From the NCBI RefSeq assembly GCF_027111295.1, contig NZ_CP114287.1, positions 4,278,001 to 4,342,000 of the forward strand: 64,000 nt of DNA, given 5' to 3'. The translations under genes and the position numbers were made by a program. Shown piece by piece: positions 34,477-42,899 of this stretch. This stretch comes from Flavobacterium gelatinilyticum. Lineage in GTDB: Bacteria > Bacteroidota > Bacteroidia > Flavobacteriales > Flavobacteriaceae. Each line of letters starts with the position of its first letter. Positions within the stretch are counted from its first letter, which is position 1. The notes below the pieces were generated by a model. The model was not told the origin of the DNA and made no database searches. It was given only the letters and a program-made list of their open reading frames with translations.

Positions 34477-34514
34477 AAAACCTATACTGTGTCATAATAG
34501 TATAGGTTTTTTTG
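34477..34514 (+). terminator. Terminator of ribH
   Basis: AAAACCTATACT and AGTATAGGTTTT pair around a 10-base loop and run into seven T's. Confidence 0.85.
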
Positions 34515-34606
34515 TTTTTTTTATGATTGCTGTTGTTCTGAAAGCAAATCAAAATTCACTAAATTTGTAATTCTTGGTTTGTAAAATTTAACCTAAACTT
34601 TTAAAT

Positions 34607-34614
34607 TATTTTTG
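34607..34614 (+). promoter_or_regulatory. -7 box of mutL, four bases from the start codon
   Basis: TATTTTTG ends at 34614 and the mutL ATG begins at 34619. By the usual spacing transcription starts at or next to the A of the ATG, so the mutL message is probably leaderless. The same four-base distance is seen at rluF. Confidence 0.5.
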
Positions 34615-34618
34615 CTTA

Positions 34619-36556
34619 ATGTCGAGTATCATTCAATTACTTCCTGATCACGTTGCCAACCAAATTGCCGCTGGAGAGGTGGTTCAAAGACCCGCTTCAG
34701 TTGTAAAAGAATTGCTGGAGAATGCTGTTGATGCCAAAGCGACTGATATTAAGCTGATTATAAAAGATGCCGGAAAATCATTGGTGCAGGTTATTGATAA
34801 TGGAGTAGGAATGACTGTTACAGACGCCCGTTTGTGCTTTGCACGTCATGCGACATCAAAAATCCGTCAGGCCGAAGATTTATTTTCATTAGGAACGAAA
34901 GGTTTTCGCGGAGAAGCTTTGGCTTCTATCGCGGCGATTGCGCACATGGAGATGAAAACCAAGCAGGAACAGGACGAACTTGGGACACATATTGTAATTG
35001 AAGGAAGTAAATTTATTTCGCAGGAAGTGGCGGTTTTACCAAAGGGAACGTCTTTTGCGGTAAAAAATTTGTTTTTTAATATTCCCGCACGCCGAAACTT
35101 CCTAAAGTCAGATACAGTTGAATTTCGTCATGTTATGGATGAATTTCAGCGCGTAGCTATGGCGCATCCTAATATTCATTTTAGTTTTTATCATAACGGA
35201 AGCGAATTGTATAATCTTCCCGCGGCCGGATATCGCCAGCGAATTGTAGGGATTATGTCCGGAAAAACCAATGAAAAATTAGTTCCCGTTACCGAAGATA
35301 CAGAGATTATTAATGTTCAGGGATTTGTATGCAAACCTGAATTTGCTAAAAAAACAAGAGGAGAGCAGTTCTTTTTTGTAAACGACCGTTTTATAAAAAG
35401 CGGTTATCTTCATCATGCTGTAATGGCAGCGTATGATGGATTGCTGAAAGATGGTCTCCAGCCAAGTTATTTCCTGTATCTGCAGGTGCCGCCCAATACA
35501 ATCGATATTAACATTCATCCTACTAAAACTGAAATTAAGTTTGATGATGAGCAGGCTTTGTATGCCATTTTGAGAGCGTCTATAAAACATAGTTTAGGAC
35601 AGTTTAATGTGGCTCCGGTTCTGGATTTTGACAGAGATTCAAATTTAGATACGCCTTATCATTATAAAGATATGGAGGCCGAAACGCCTACAATACAAGT
35701 TGATGGAACTTTTAACCCGTTTACAGATGATAAAACGAATCAGCATTATACAAAAGCAGCTTCGGGATCCGGTTACAGTTCAGGATCATCTTCGTCATCT
35801 TCCGGTTCTTCGTATTCGGGAGGTTCATCTTATTCCGGTTACTCAAAGAGAGTAGAGCCAACTGCAAGCTGGGAAAGTTTATATGTAGGATTGGATACCG
35901 AAAATCCTGAAACCATAGAAAGTTCGCCTTTTACATTTGAAAATGAAGAAGTAACATCTTCCTTGTTTAATGATGATGAGGTAGAACAGGCAAGTCAGAA
36001 AACGTATCAGATTCATAAAAAATATATAGTATCGCCAATTAAATCCGGAATGGTGATTGTAGATCAGCAGCGAGCACATCAGCGTATTTTATACGAACAG
36101 TTTTTACTGAATATGACCGTAAATCAGGCATCGAGCCAGCAATTGCTTTTTCCGCTTGATTTGTTTTATTCGGCTTCAGATATGGAATTGATCGAAGAGC
36201 TAAAACCTTCATTAGAAACTACAGGTTTTGTTTTTGATAATTCAAAGTCGGATCATGTTGTAATTTCAGGAATTCCGGTAAATATTACCGAAAGTGAAGT
36301 TTCTATTGTAATCGATCAGTTATTAAGTGATTTGCAGGACGGAATTCCGGCCAGCAGTTACAGTCAGAATGATACAATTGCCAAATCGATGGCGAAAAGT
36401 TTAGCGGTTAAAACCGGATCGTATTTAACCGAAAAAGAGCAGGATAATTTAGTAAATGGCTTATTTGCCTGTAAAGATCCAAATATTTCACCTTTTCAAA
36501 AACCAACTTTCATTACCATGCGTGTGGAAGATATAGATAAAAAGTTTGCCTTATGA
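34619..36556 (+). CDS. mutL: DNA mismatch repair protein MutL
   Basis: Matchmaker ATPase of mismatch repair. Seen: the GHKL N-terminal domain with NQIAAGEVVQRPASVVKELL, catalytic Glu in ENAVDA, DNGVGM, GFRGEALASIAAIA, a transducer domain with NVHPT-like NIHPTKTEIKF, a Ser/Gly/Tyr-rich linker (about 380-410) that varies freely in the family, and a C-terminal dimerisation domain. In it the endonuclease motif DQHAxxExxxxE reads DQQRAHQRILYE and the CPHGRP motif is absent (SPFQKP), so nuclease activity is doubtful. The stop overlaps the start of the first rhomboid gene (ATGA). Confidence 0.97.
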   Translation: MSSIIQLLPDHVANQIAAGEVVQRPASVVKELLENAVDAKATDIKLIIKDAGKSLVQVIDNGVGMTVTDARLCFARHATSKIRQAEDLFSLGTKGFRGEALASIAAIAHMEMKTKQEQDELGTHIVIEGSKFISQEVAVLPKGTSFAVKNLFFNIPARRNFLKSDTVEFRHVMDEFQRVAMAHPNIHFSFYHNGSELYNLPAAGYRQRIVGIMSGKTNEKLVPVTEDTEIINVQGFVCKPEFAKKTRGEQFFFVNDRFIKSGYLHHAVMAAYDGLLKDGLQPSYFLYLQVPPNTIDINIHPTKTEIKFDDEQALYAILRASIKHSLGQFNVAPVLDFDRDSNLDTPYHYKDMEAETPTIQVDGTFNPFTDDKTNQHYTKAASGSGYSSGSSSSSSGSSYSGGSSYSGYSKRVEPTASWESLYVGLDTENPETIESSPFTFENEEVTSSLFNDDEVEQASQKTYQIHKKYIVSPIKSGMVIVDQQRAHQRILYEQFLLNMTVNQASSQQLLFPLDLFYSASDMELIEELKPSLETTGFVFDNSKSDHVVISGIPVNITESEVSIVIDQLLSDLQDGIPASSYSQNDTIAKSMAKSLAVKTGSYLTEKEQDNLVNGLFACKDPNISPFQKPTFITMRVEDIDKKFAL

Positions 36557-37302
36557 TGAATATGACTCCGGTTGTTAAACAACTGCTTATTATTAATATT
36601 ATCTTTTTTATCGGCTCTCAGTTAGTGCCGGTTTCTTATGATTACCTAGCTATGTTTTTTCCTGAAAACCCAAATTTCAGAGCGTGGCAGCCTATTACAC
36701 ACATGTTTATGCATGGCGGTATTTTGCATATTGCTTTTAATATGTTTGCATTGGTTTCTTTCGGATCTGCTTTGGAACACTTTTGGGGAGGCAAGAAGTT
36801 TTTGTTTTTTTACATTTCCTGTGGTTTAGGATCTGCATTACTTCACACAGCGGTTAATTATTACTTTTTCGAAGATACCATAAGTACCTTAACTGCAAAT
36901 GGTTTTCATAAAGCAGATGTATTAAATCTTTTAAGCGAAGGGAAAATTGATACCAGATGGCAGAATTTGGTAAGTCCGGCTCAGTTTGACGGATTTACAG
37001 GTGCTTATATCGGGACAGTTGTAGGGGCATCGGGAGCTATTTACGGTCTGCTTACGGCTTTTGCCTTTATGTTTCCAAATGCCGAACTGGCTATGTTGTT
37101 TATTCCCATTCCAATTAAAGCAAAATATTTCGTTCCTGGAATTTTAGTAATGGATTTGGTTTTGGGCGTTAAAGGAACTTCTTTGTTTGGCGGCGGCGGA
37201 ACAGGAATAGCACATTTTGCACACATTGGAGGTGCTATAGCCGGATTTTTAATGATGTTGTACTGGAAAAAAAATCAGTTTAATAATAATCGTTGGAATT
37301 AA
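36553..37302 (+). CDS. Rhomboid-family intramembrane serine protease
   Basis: A 249-residue polytopic membrane protease with about six helices. Seen: HMFMHGGILHIAFNMFALVSFG (the second-helix HxxxHxxxN type pattern), the nucleophile Ser in VGASGAIYGLL and the His in GIAHFAHIGGAIAGF. The first loop is longer than in GlpG. Start ATG overlaps the mutL stop (ATGA), giving translational coupling; it is the first of two adjacent rhomboid genes. Substrates are unknown. Confidence 0.93.
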   Translation: MMNMTPVVKQLLIINIIFFIGSQLVPVSYDYLAMFFPENPNFRAWQPITHMFMHGGILHIAFNMFALVSFGSALEHFWGGKKFLFFYISCGLGSALLHTAVNYYFFEDTISTLTANGFHKADVLNLLSEGKIDTRWQNLVSPAQFDGFTGAYIGTVVGASGAIYGLLTAFAFMFPNAELAMLFIPIPIKAKYFVPGILVMDLVLGVKGTSLFGGGGTGIAHFAHIGGAIAGFLMMLYWKKNQFNNNRWN

Positions 37303-37347
37303 TCTTTAACTTTAAATAATTAAATTTAGAAACTAAAAGAAGACTTT

Positions 37348-38211
37348 ATGAACATTCTTGATGATTTGAAATTGCAATATAGGTTAGGTGGGATCGCTAT
37401 GCGTGTTATTTATTGGAATATTGCCTGTTTCCTTATTTCATTAATTTTTTTCTATCAATTTTCAACCGGACAGTTTGTGTATCCAAACTGGGTCGCACTG
37501 TCTTCTGACCCTCAGGTTTTTTTGTTTAAACCGTGGACTTTCTTAACGTACGCTTTTTTTCATTTTGGATTTCTGCATCTGTTGTTCAATATGATGGTTT
37601 TAAATTTTGCCAGTAATTTGTTCCTGACATTCTTTACTCAAAAACAATATTTAGGATTGTATCTTTTGGGAGGCATTTTTGCTGGAATTGTGTTTGCGTT
37701 AAGCTTTTATGTTCTAGGAAATTCGGCTTCAATGGTTGGAGCTTCTGCTGCTATTATGTCAATTTTGGTTGCTGTTACAACGTATCAGCCTTTAATGAAT
37801 GTTAGATTGTTTTTGTTTGGAAACGTAAAACTCTGGCATATTACAGGCGTGATTTTGGTTTTGGACCTGTTGCAATTCCGTTTAGAAAATATGGGAGGTC
37901 ATATTTCGCATTTGGCCGGAGCATTTTTTGGTTTTGTTTTTATTAAACTGCTTCAAAACGGAACAGATTTAAGCCGTATCGTTTCTAAAATTTTAGACTT
38001 CTTTGCTAATTTGTTTAGAAAATCTCCAACGACCCCATTTACAAAAGTTCATAAAAATTACCATAAACCTGCGGAAAAAACCTCGTCAAGAATTGTTACA
38101 AAAGATAAAACACAGCAGCAGATAGATGAAATTTTGGATAAAATCAGCCAGTCCGGTTATGACTGTCTGACCAAAGAAGAAAAAGAGTTTTTGTTTAAAG
38201 CTGGAAAATAA
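37348..38211 (+). CDS. Second rhomboid-family intramembrane serine protease
   Basis: A 287-residue membrane protease with about six helices in residues 20-210 and a soluble C-terminal tail that contains an acidic, Gln-rich hairpin (about 250-287, QQQIDEILDKISQSGYDCLTKEEKEFLFKAG), a motif often found at the end of flavobacterial rhomboids. Seen: FFHFGFLHLLFNMMVLNFAS, catalytic Ser in VGASAAIMSILV (GASA in place of GxSG) and His in GGHISHLAGAFFGF. It is 45 bases downstream of the first rhomboid. Confidence 0.92.
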   Translation: MNILDDLKLQYRLGGIAMRVIYWNIACFLISLIFFYQFSTGQFVYPNWVALSSDPQVFLFKPWTFLTYAFFHFGFLHLLFNMMVLNFASNLFLTFFTQKQYLGLYLLGGIFAGIVFALSFYVLGNSASMVGASAAIMSILVAVTTYQPLMNVRLFLFGNVKLWHITGVILVLDLLQFRLENMGGHISHLAGAFFGFVFIKLLQNGTDLSRIVSKILDFFANLFRKSPTTPFTKVHKNYHKPAEKTSSRIVTKDKTQQQIDEILDKISQSGYDCLTKEEKEFLFKAGK

Positions 38212-38227
38212 TCCTTAGCAAGATGTT

Positions 38228-39274
38228 ATGAAAAACCTTTCGTGGTTTAATAAAATAATGTTCTTTTTGAATATAGTGCTGACTGTGCTTACTTTTAGTG
38301 TCTATGTTCTTCCTTTTTTGGCACCTAAAAGTTTTCCGCTTTTATCGGTGCTAACGCTGTTTATGCCGGCTTTTTTTGTTGCAAACGGATTGTTCTTTAT
38401 TTATTGGGGAATTCAGTTTAAAAAACGTCTTATTTTGTCCGGTTTGGTTTTGCTTACCGGAATTACTTTTATCAGTAAATTTTATAAGTTTTCGGCAAAA
38501 GAATATGTCAAAGGCGAAAAAGATTTCTCGGTAATGAGTTATAATGTCCGTTTGTTTAATGTTTTTAAATGGCTGGACCGCGATGATATTCCGGAAAATA
38601 TTAAAAAATTCATCGATGAAAACGATCCTGATATTTTGTGTATTCAGGAATATTCAAATTCAGCTCATCTGGATTTAAAAGTGTATCCGCACCGATATAT
38701 TTTTATTGAGGGCAAACAGGTTAAAACAGGTCAGGCTATCTTTTCAAAATTCCCGATTATTGAACAAGGAAATATCGTTTTTCCTAAATCGGATAATAAT
38801 GTTATTTATGCTGATATTAAGCGTGGAAAAGATATTATACGTGTATACAATATGCACCTGCAGTCAATTAAAATTTCCCCTGATGTAACCGAGATTTCGG
38901 ATGATATTGATAATGTCAACCAAAAAAAGTCACAAATTATCTATAACCGAATCAGTAAAGGATTCAGGCAGCAGCAGGAACAGGCGGAAATCTTCAAGGA
39001 AAATATAAAAAAGTGCAAGAACCCGATTATTATCTGCGGGGATATGAACAACAGTCCGTTTTCGTATGTTTACCGAAGTATTAAAGGAAAACTAAAAGAT
39101 GCTTTTGAAGAAGCAGGAGAGGGGTTTGGAGCAACTTATAAATTTAAATATTATCCGGCAAGAATAGATTACATTTTTACAGACACTAAAATGAAAGTAA
39201 AGCAGTTTGAAAATTTTCCGGATTTCGAAAACTCAGATCATTATCCTATAATGACCCGTCTTTCATTAGAATAA
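38228..39274 (+). CDS. Endonuclease/exonuclease/phosphatase-fold protein, membrane-anchored
   Basis: A 348-residue protein with three N-terminal helices (about 8-30, 38-60, 68-83) and an EEP-fold catalytic domain (about 100-348). Seen: SVMSYNVRLFNVF, ILCIQEYSN with the metal-binding Glu, RVYNMHLQSIKI, IICGDMNNSPFS, and the terminal RIDYIFTD and NSDHYPIMTRL with catalytic Asp-His. The fold serves phosphodiesterases of nucleic acids or lipids. It is the last gene of the mutL operon and converges on the WbqC-like gene, only three bases apart. Confidence 0.9.
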   Translation: MKNLSWFNKIMFFLNIVLTVLTFSVYVLPFLAPKSFPLLSVLTLFMPAFFVANGLFFIYWGIQFKKRLILSGLVLLTGITFISKFYKFSAKEYVKGEKDFSVMSYNVRLFNVFKWLDRDDIPENIKKFIDENDPDILCIQEYSNSAHLDLKVYPHRYIFIEGKQVKTGQAIFSKFPIIEQGNIVFPKSDNNVIYADIKRGKDIIRVYNMHLQSIKISPDVTEISDDIDNVNQKKSQIIYNRISKGFRQQQEQAEIFKENIKKCKNPIIICGDMNNSPFSYVYRSIKGKLKDAFEEAGEGFGATYKFKYYPARIDYIFTDTKMKVKQFENFPDFENSDHYPIMTRLSLE

Positions 39275-39277
39275 AAA

Positions 39278-39892
39278 TTAAATTACTTTTTGGGATTTTA
39301 AGTAATCCATTGCAAATTTACCTTCGTTAAAAAGCAGGTCTAAAACACTTAAATTGTTGATAAAGCCATGCTTATCATCAAAAACCTGAGTGTATTTTTC
39401 GAATGAATTCTGGTCTTTTTTTCCGTTTGCCAAATATCTGAAATCAGAAATATTTTCAACTTCATGAAAGTATTCTTCAGTTTTTCCGAATTCTAATTTC
39501 ATTCTTAGGCATTTGGTTACTGTGTCCAGTACTTCCATGTTTAGATCCATTAGAAAAGTGTGTTTTTTCTCGAATATAGGCACGATATCGTCTTCAAAGT
39601 ACTCGAAAAACGGAGAGCTCCTATAAGCGGCTTCAAGAGATTTAAAATGCTGTTTCTGCCAGTCAAAATCATTCTCGATCAAAATATCTTTTGTTTTTTG
39701 ATGTACTGCTTTTGAATGCTTAACAGGAATGTTTAATAACTGAATTCCGTTTGGACTATAGATATATGTACGATTTCTGTTCGTCTGCTTCTGAAAATTA
39801 TCTTCCATTTCAAATGTTATGCTGTCAGACTGTGCCATTACAGCAAAGTGACTAATTGATGGGAAATAAGTAGGAAGTAGTAAGGAATTCAT
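39278..39892 (-). CDS. WbqC-family protein
   Basis: A 204-residue protein of the WbqC-like family, first named from an O-antigen locus. Seen: LLPTYFPSISHFAVMAQSDSITFEMEDNFQKQTNRNRTYI, IPVKHSKAVHQKTKDI and SFEKYTQVFDDKHGFINNLSVLDLLFNEG, all matching the family. The biochemical role is unclear. In flavobacteria it follows lepB, as here, and the cluster order suggests an envelope role. The gene lies after a perfect 19-bp inverted repeat. Confidence 0.92.
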   Translation of the reverse strand: MNSLLLPTYFPSISHFAVMAQSDSITFEMEDNFQKQTNRNRTYIYSPNGIQLLNIPVKHSKAVHQKTKDILIENDFDWQKQHFKSLEAAYRSSPFFEYFEDDIVPIFEKKHTFLMDLNMEVLDTVTKCLRMKLEFGKTEEYFHEVENISDFRYLANGKKDQNSFEKYTQVFDDKHGFINNLSVLDLLFNEGKFAMDYLKSQKVI

Positions 39893-39909
39893 GATTGTTT
39901 GTTTAAAAG

Positions 39910-39959
39910 TTTCAGGTTTCAGGTTTCAAGCCGGTGTGAACTTGAAACCTGAAACCTGA
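39910..39959. repeat. Perfect 19-bp inverted repeat built from heptads
   Basis: The arm TCAGGTTTCAGGTTTCAAG (39912-39930) is the exact complement of CTTGAAACCTGAAACCTGA (39941-39959), with a 10-base loop. Each arm is itself made of 7-bp words TTTCAGG, TTTCAGG, TTTCAAG. It lies between the lepB stop and the WbqC start. On the minus strand a short T-run follows, so it may also act as a terminator. Confidence 0.85.
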
Positions 39960-39981
39960 GACAAAAATAACTTAAATTTTA

Positions 39982-41535
39982 TTATGCTTTGTTTTCTTTT
40001 CTTTTTCTCCAGAAGAATTCTCCAACGAAATAAAGTGCAAGAACAATCAGGAAGTATTTGAAATACGATTGCGGCTGTCCTTCACCGTCAACTGTAGTAA
40101 ATACTCTGTCCCAGCGGATTTTGTTGATGCCTTTTCCATTGGTATCCCAGCTCATCCAGATGAAAACCGGTTTTCCTACAATGTGGTTTTCCGGAACATA
40201 ACCCCAGTAACGGCTGTCCTCTGAGTTGTGGCGGTTGTCTCCCATCATCCAGTAGTAATTCTGTTTGAAGGTGTATGTATTGGTTTCTTGTCCGTTGATG
40301 ATAAATTTAGAACCTTTTAATTCTAAAGTATTGCCTTCGTAATTGGTGATGATTTCTTTGTAAAACGGAATAGATTCGTTTGTCAACGATACTGTTTTTC
40401 CTGCTTCCGGAATATAAATTGGTCCAAAATTATCCTGACTCCATCTGTTGATGTGAGGAAAAATAGCATTATCATCTCTTGTGTCAATTTCTCTTTTTAC
40501 AGCAGTTACACCCGGAGTATTTTTCAAGCGTTCAGCACCTGCTTCTGTTAAAGCTCGAAAATAAAGTGTATCTCTTTTTTCTGTTCTAAAACCTGCAGGA
40601 TCAGTAATGTCTAATTCTTTAAATAAAGATTCGAAATCAATAGAAGTTTTTCCGTCTAATGCCACAGAATAAGAGTATTGCGGTTTTGCTCTTTCCGGTA
40701 AAACTAGTTTTTTGCCATTAATGAAAACAAAGCCGTCTTTAATTGATAAGCTGTCGCCGGGAATACCAACACATCTTTTTACGTAGTTTGATTTCTTATC
40801 GATTGGTTTTATTACGCCCGGTCTTCCTTTTGGCTCGTAGAAATAATGAACTGTATCGACCGGCCAGTTGAAAACTACAATATCATTTCGTTTGATTTTT
40901 TCGAAAGCAGGAAGCCTGAAATAAGGCAGCTGCGGCCAGCTTAAGTACGACTTCTTTTTTGTCATCGGGATAGAATCGTGAACCATTGGCAGTGCAACAG
41001 TAGTCATAGGGACTCTTGGACCGTAGTTTACTTTACTTACGAATAAGAAATCTCCAATTAATAACGATTTTTCTAACGATGATGTTGGAATTGTATAAGG
41101 CTGAATTACATAGGTGTGTACTAAAGTAGCCACGATAACAGCAAAAAGTAAAGAACTTACAGTATCTGCCGTTTTGTTTTCAGGTTTTAGTTCTCTGTTG
41201 GCGTTGTGTTCTAATTTCTGTGTGTAGTTTACATAATAGATATAAAAGCCTAGAGTGAAAATTCCTAAAATTGTATCTAAAGTCGATTTTTTTCCAAAGG
41301 TTCTTAGTGTTTCAACCCATACAACAGGAAACATGATTAAGTTGATAATCGGGATGAAAAGTAATAAAGTCCACCAAGTTGGGCGGCTGATGATTTTCAT
41401 TAAAACAATTGCGTTATAAATCGGAATTGCCGCTTCCCAGCTTTTTCTCCCCGCTGCCTGATATAATTTCCAGGTTCCTAAGAAGTGGACAACTTGTACT
41501 GCTAAGAAAAATACGAACCAAAGATATAGTGTCAT
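39982..41535 (-). CDS. lepB: Signal peptidase I, long Bacteroidota form
   Basis: Cleaves signal peptides of exported proteins at the inner membrane. Length 517, much longer than the typical 200-320. Order: an N-terminal membrane part (1-105, DUF5684-like, three helices), a helix at about 126-143, catalytic Ser153 in IPTSSLEKSLLIGDFLFV, general-base Lys in YVKRCVGIPGDSL, a large beta insert (about 260-400), the closing GDNRHNSEDSRYWG motif and a last membrane helix (about 490-508). The canonical SM pair is SL here (Leu154), a substitution to note. It is upstream of the WbqC-like gene and downstream of dapB in a conserved block. Confidence 0.95.
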   Translation of the reverse strand: MTLYLWFVFFLAVQVVHFLGTWKLYQAAGRKSWEAAIPIYNAIVLMKIISRPTWWTLLLFIPIINLIMFPVVWVETLRTFGKKSTLDTILGIFTLGFYIYYVNYTQKLEHNANRELKPENKTADTVSSLLFAVIVATLVHTYVIQPYTIPTSSLEKSLLIGDFLFVSKVNYGPRVPMTTVALPMVHDSIPMTKKKSYLSWPQLPYFRLPAFEKIKRNDIVVFNWPVDTVHYFYEPKGRPGVIKPIDKKSNYVKRCVGIPGDSLSIKDGFVFINGKKLVLPERAKPQYSYSVALDGKTSIDFESLFKELDITDPAGFRTEKRDTLYFRALTEAGAERLKNTPGVTAVKREIDTRDDNAIFPHINRWSQDNFGPIYIPEAGKTVSLTNESIPFYKEIITNYEGNTLELKGSKFIINGQETNTYTFKQNYYWMMGDNRHNSEDSRYWGYVPENHIVGKPVFIWMSWDTNGKGINKIRWDRVFTTVDGEGQPQSYFKYFLIVLALYFVGEFFWRKRKENKA

Positions 41536-41589
41536 GATTTTTTATTTAATGTTGGGCCTTTAATTGTAAAATCATCAGGCTTTATATTT

Positions 41590-42291
41590 TTATTTTAAGT
41601 TTAATACGTCTTTCATAGTGAAAATTCCCTGTTTGCCGGCAAGCCATTCGGCTGCAATTACAGCACCAAGTGCAAAACCTTCGCGGTTATGTGCGGTGTG
41701 TTTTATTTCGATACTGTCAATAGCAGAATCGTAATTTACAGTATGAGTACCCGGAACTTCGCCAATTCGTTTTGCTTCGATATGGATCTCGTTGTTTTGG
41801 GCTTCCTCTAAAGTCCAGTTTGCGTAACTGCTGTTTTGTATCACACCTTGTGCCAGAGAAATTGCCGTACCGCTTGGTGCATCCAGTTTATGAATGTGGT
41901 GGATTTCTTCCATCGAAACTTTGTAAGTGTCGAACTGGCTCATGATTTTGGCTAAATATTCATTTAATCCAAAGAAAATGTTTACACCTAAACTGAAATT
42001 TGAACTGGAAATAAAACCTCCTTTTTTTTCATTGCAAAGCGCAATCATTTCGTCGTAATGTTCCAGCCATCCTGTTGTTCCTGAAACTACCGGGACATTG
42101 GAATTAAAGCAGGCAGAAATGTTGCTTACAGCTGCAGTAGGAACGCTGAAATCAATGGCGACATCGGCTGTAGAAAGCCCGTCATAGGTATTGAATTCGT
42201 CTTTTTTTAAAACAATTTCGTGACCTCTTTCTAAAGCAATTCTTTCGATTACTTTACCCATTTTTCCGTATCCTAAAAGCGCAATTTTCAT
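41590..42291 (-). CDS. dapB: 4-hydroxy-tetrahydrodipicolinate reductase
   Basis: NAD(P)H reductase of the diaminopimelate/lysine pathway. Seen: the nucleotide motif LLGYGKMGKVIE, DFSVPTAA, VVSGTTGWLEH, SSNFSLGVNIFFGL, and the active-site EEIHHIHKLDAPSGTAISLA with the catalytic His-His and Lys, followed by HTVNYDSAIDSIEIKHTAHNREGFALGAV. Length 233 is on the short side but complete. Its stop is 54 bases from lepB. Confidence 0.97.
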   Translation of the reverse strand: MKIALLGYGKMGKVIERIALERGHEIVLKKDEFNTYDGLSTADVAIDFSVPTAAVSNISACFNSNVPVVSGTTGWLEHYDEMIALCNEKKGGFISSSNFSLGVNIFFGLNEYLAKIMSQFDTYKVSMEEIHHIHKLDAPSGTAISLAQGVIQNSSYANWTLEEAQNNEIHIEAKRIGEVPGTHTVNYDSAIDSIEIKHTAHNREGFALGAVIAAEWLAGKQGIFTMKDVLNLK

Positions 42292-42338
42292 TTTTGTGTG
42301 TGTTATTTTTGAGAGTTCTAAAACAGAAATATTCGGTT

Positions 42339-42899
42339 TTAAAAACGATAGTTAAAAGTTAGTCCAACGTTTGGTCTAAATGTTACATCAGCAGGATAAA
42401 TTTCCGGACGCATCGATAATCTTTCGTTTACATTAAATTGTATTAAAGCGGCATCGACGTTGGCATCGATAATGTTTAAAACATAAAAACCAACAACAAA
42501 TAGAGCAGATAAATCCCTGTTTCTCTGGTAGAATTTCTGACCTGCAATTAATCTGCTGTCATCAAGAAACTGGTAATTATCGTCATTGTATCCTTCAAGT
42601 CTTCGCTTGTAAGCATTACGATAATCATGGTATTTTTTATTGTTGTCAATGTAGAAATACAAACTTGTTCCAATTGCTCCGTAAACAAGCGGAATTTTCC
42701 AGTATTTTTTATTGTATGCCTGACCTAATCCGGGTAAAATGGCAGAGTAAAACGCTGCTTTTGCCGGTGTCAATGGGTCGATCTCCTGTAATGCAGTGGT
42801 GTCTTTTACGACTAAAACCGTGTCTTTTTTTACCTGGGCAAAAAGAGAAACGGTTCCTATGAGAAAGAACAATAAACTTATGGGGACAATTTTATTCAC
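42339..42899 (-). CDS. DUF5683 protein, exported
   Basis: A 186-residue protein with signal peptide (1-22, ending LFAQ) and the DUF5683 domain: LTPAKAAFYSAILPGLGQAYNKKYWKIPLVYGAIGTSLYFYIDN, a Pro-Gly-Leu-Gly-Gln hairpin family often placed beside parAB in Bacteroidota. Function unknown. The start codon is GTG and overlaps the parB stop by one base (TAGTG), so translation is probably coupled to ParB, the reason for choosing this start. Confidence 0.88.
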   Translation of the reverse strand: MNKIVPISLLFFLIGTVSLFAQVKKDTVLVVKDTTALQEIDPLTPAKAAFYSAILPGLGQAYNKKYWKIPLVYGAIGTSLYFYIDNNKKYHDYRNAYKRRLEGYNDDNYQFLDDSRLIAGQKFYQRNRDLSALFVVGFYVLNIIDANVDAALIQFNVNERLSMRPEIYPADVTFRPNVGLTFNYRF

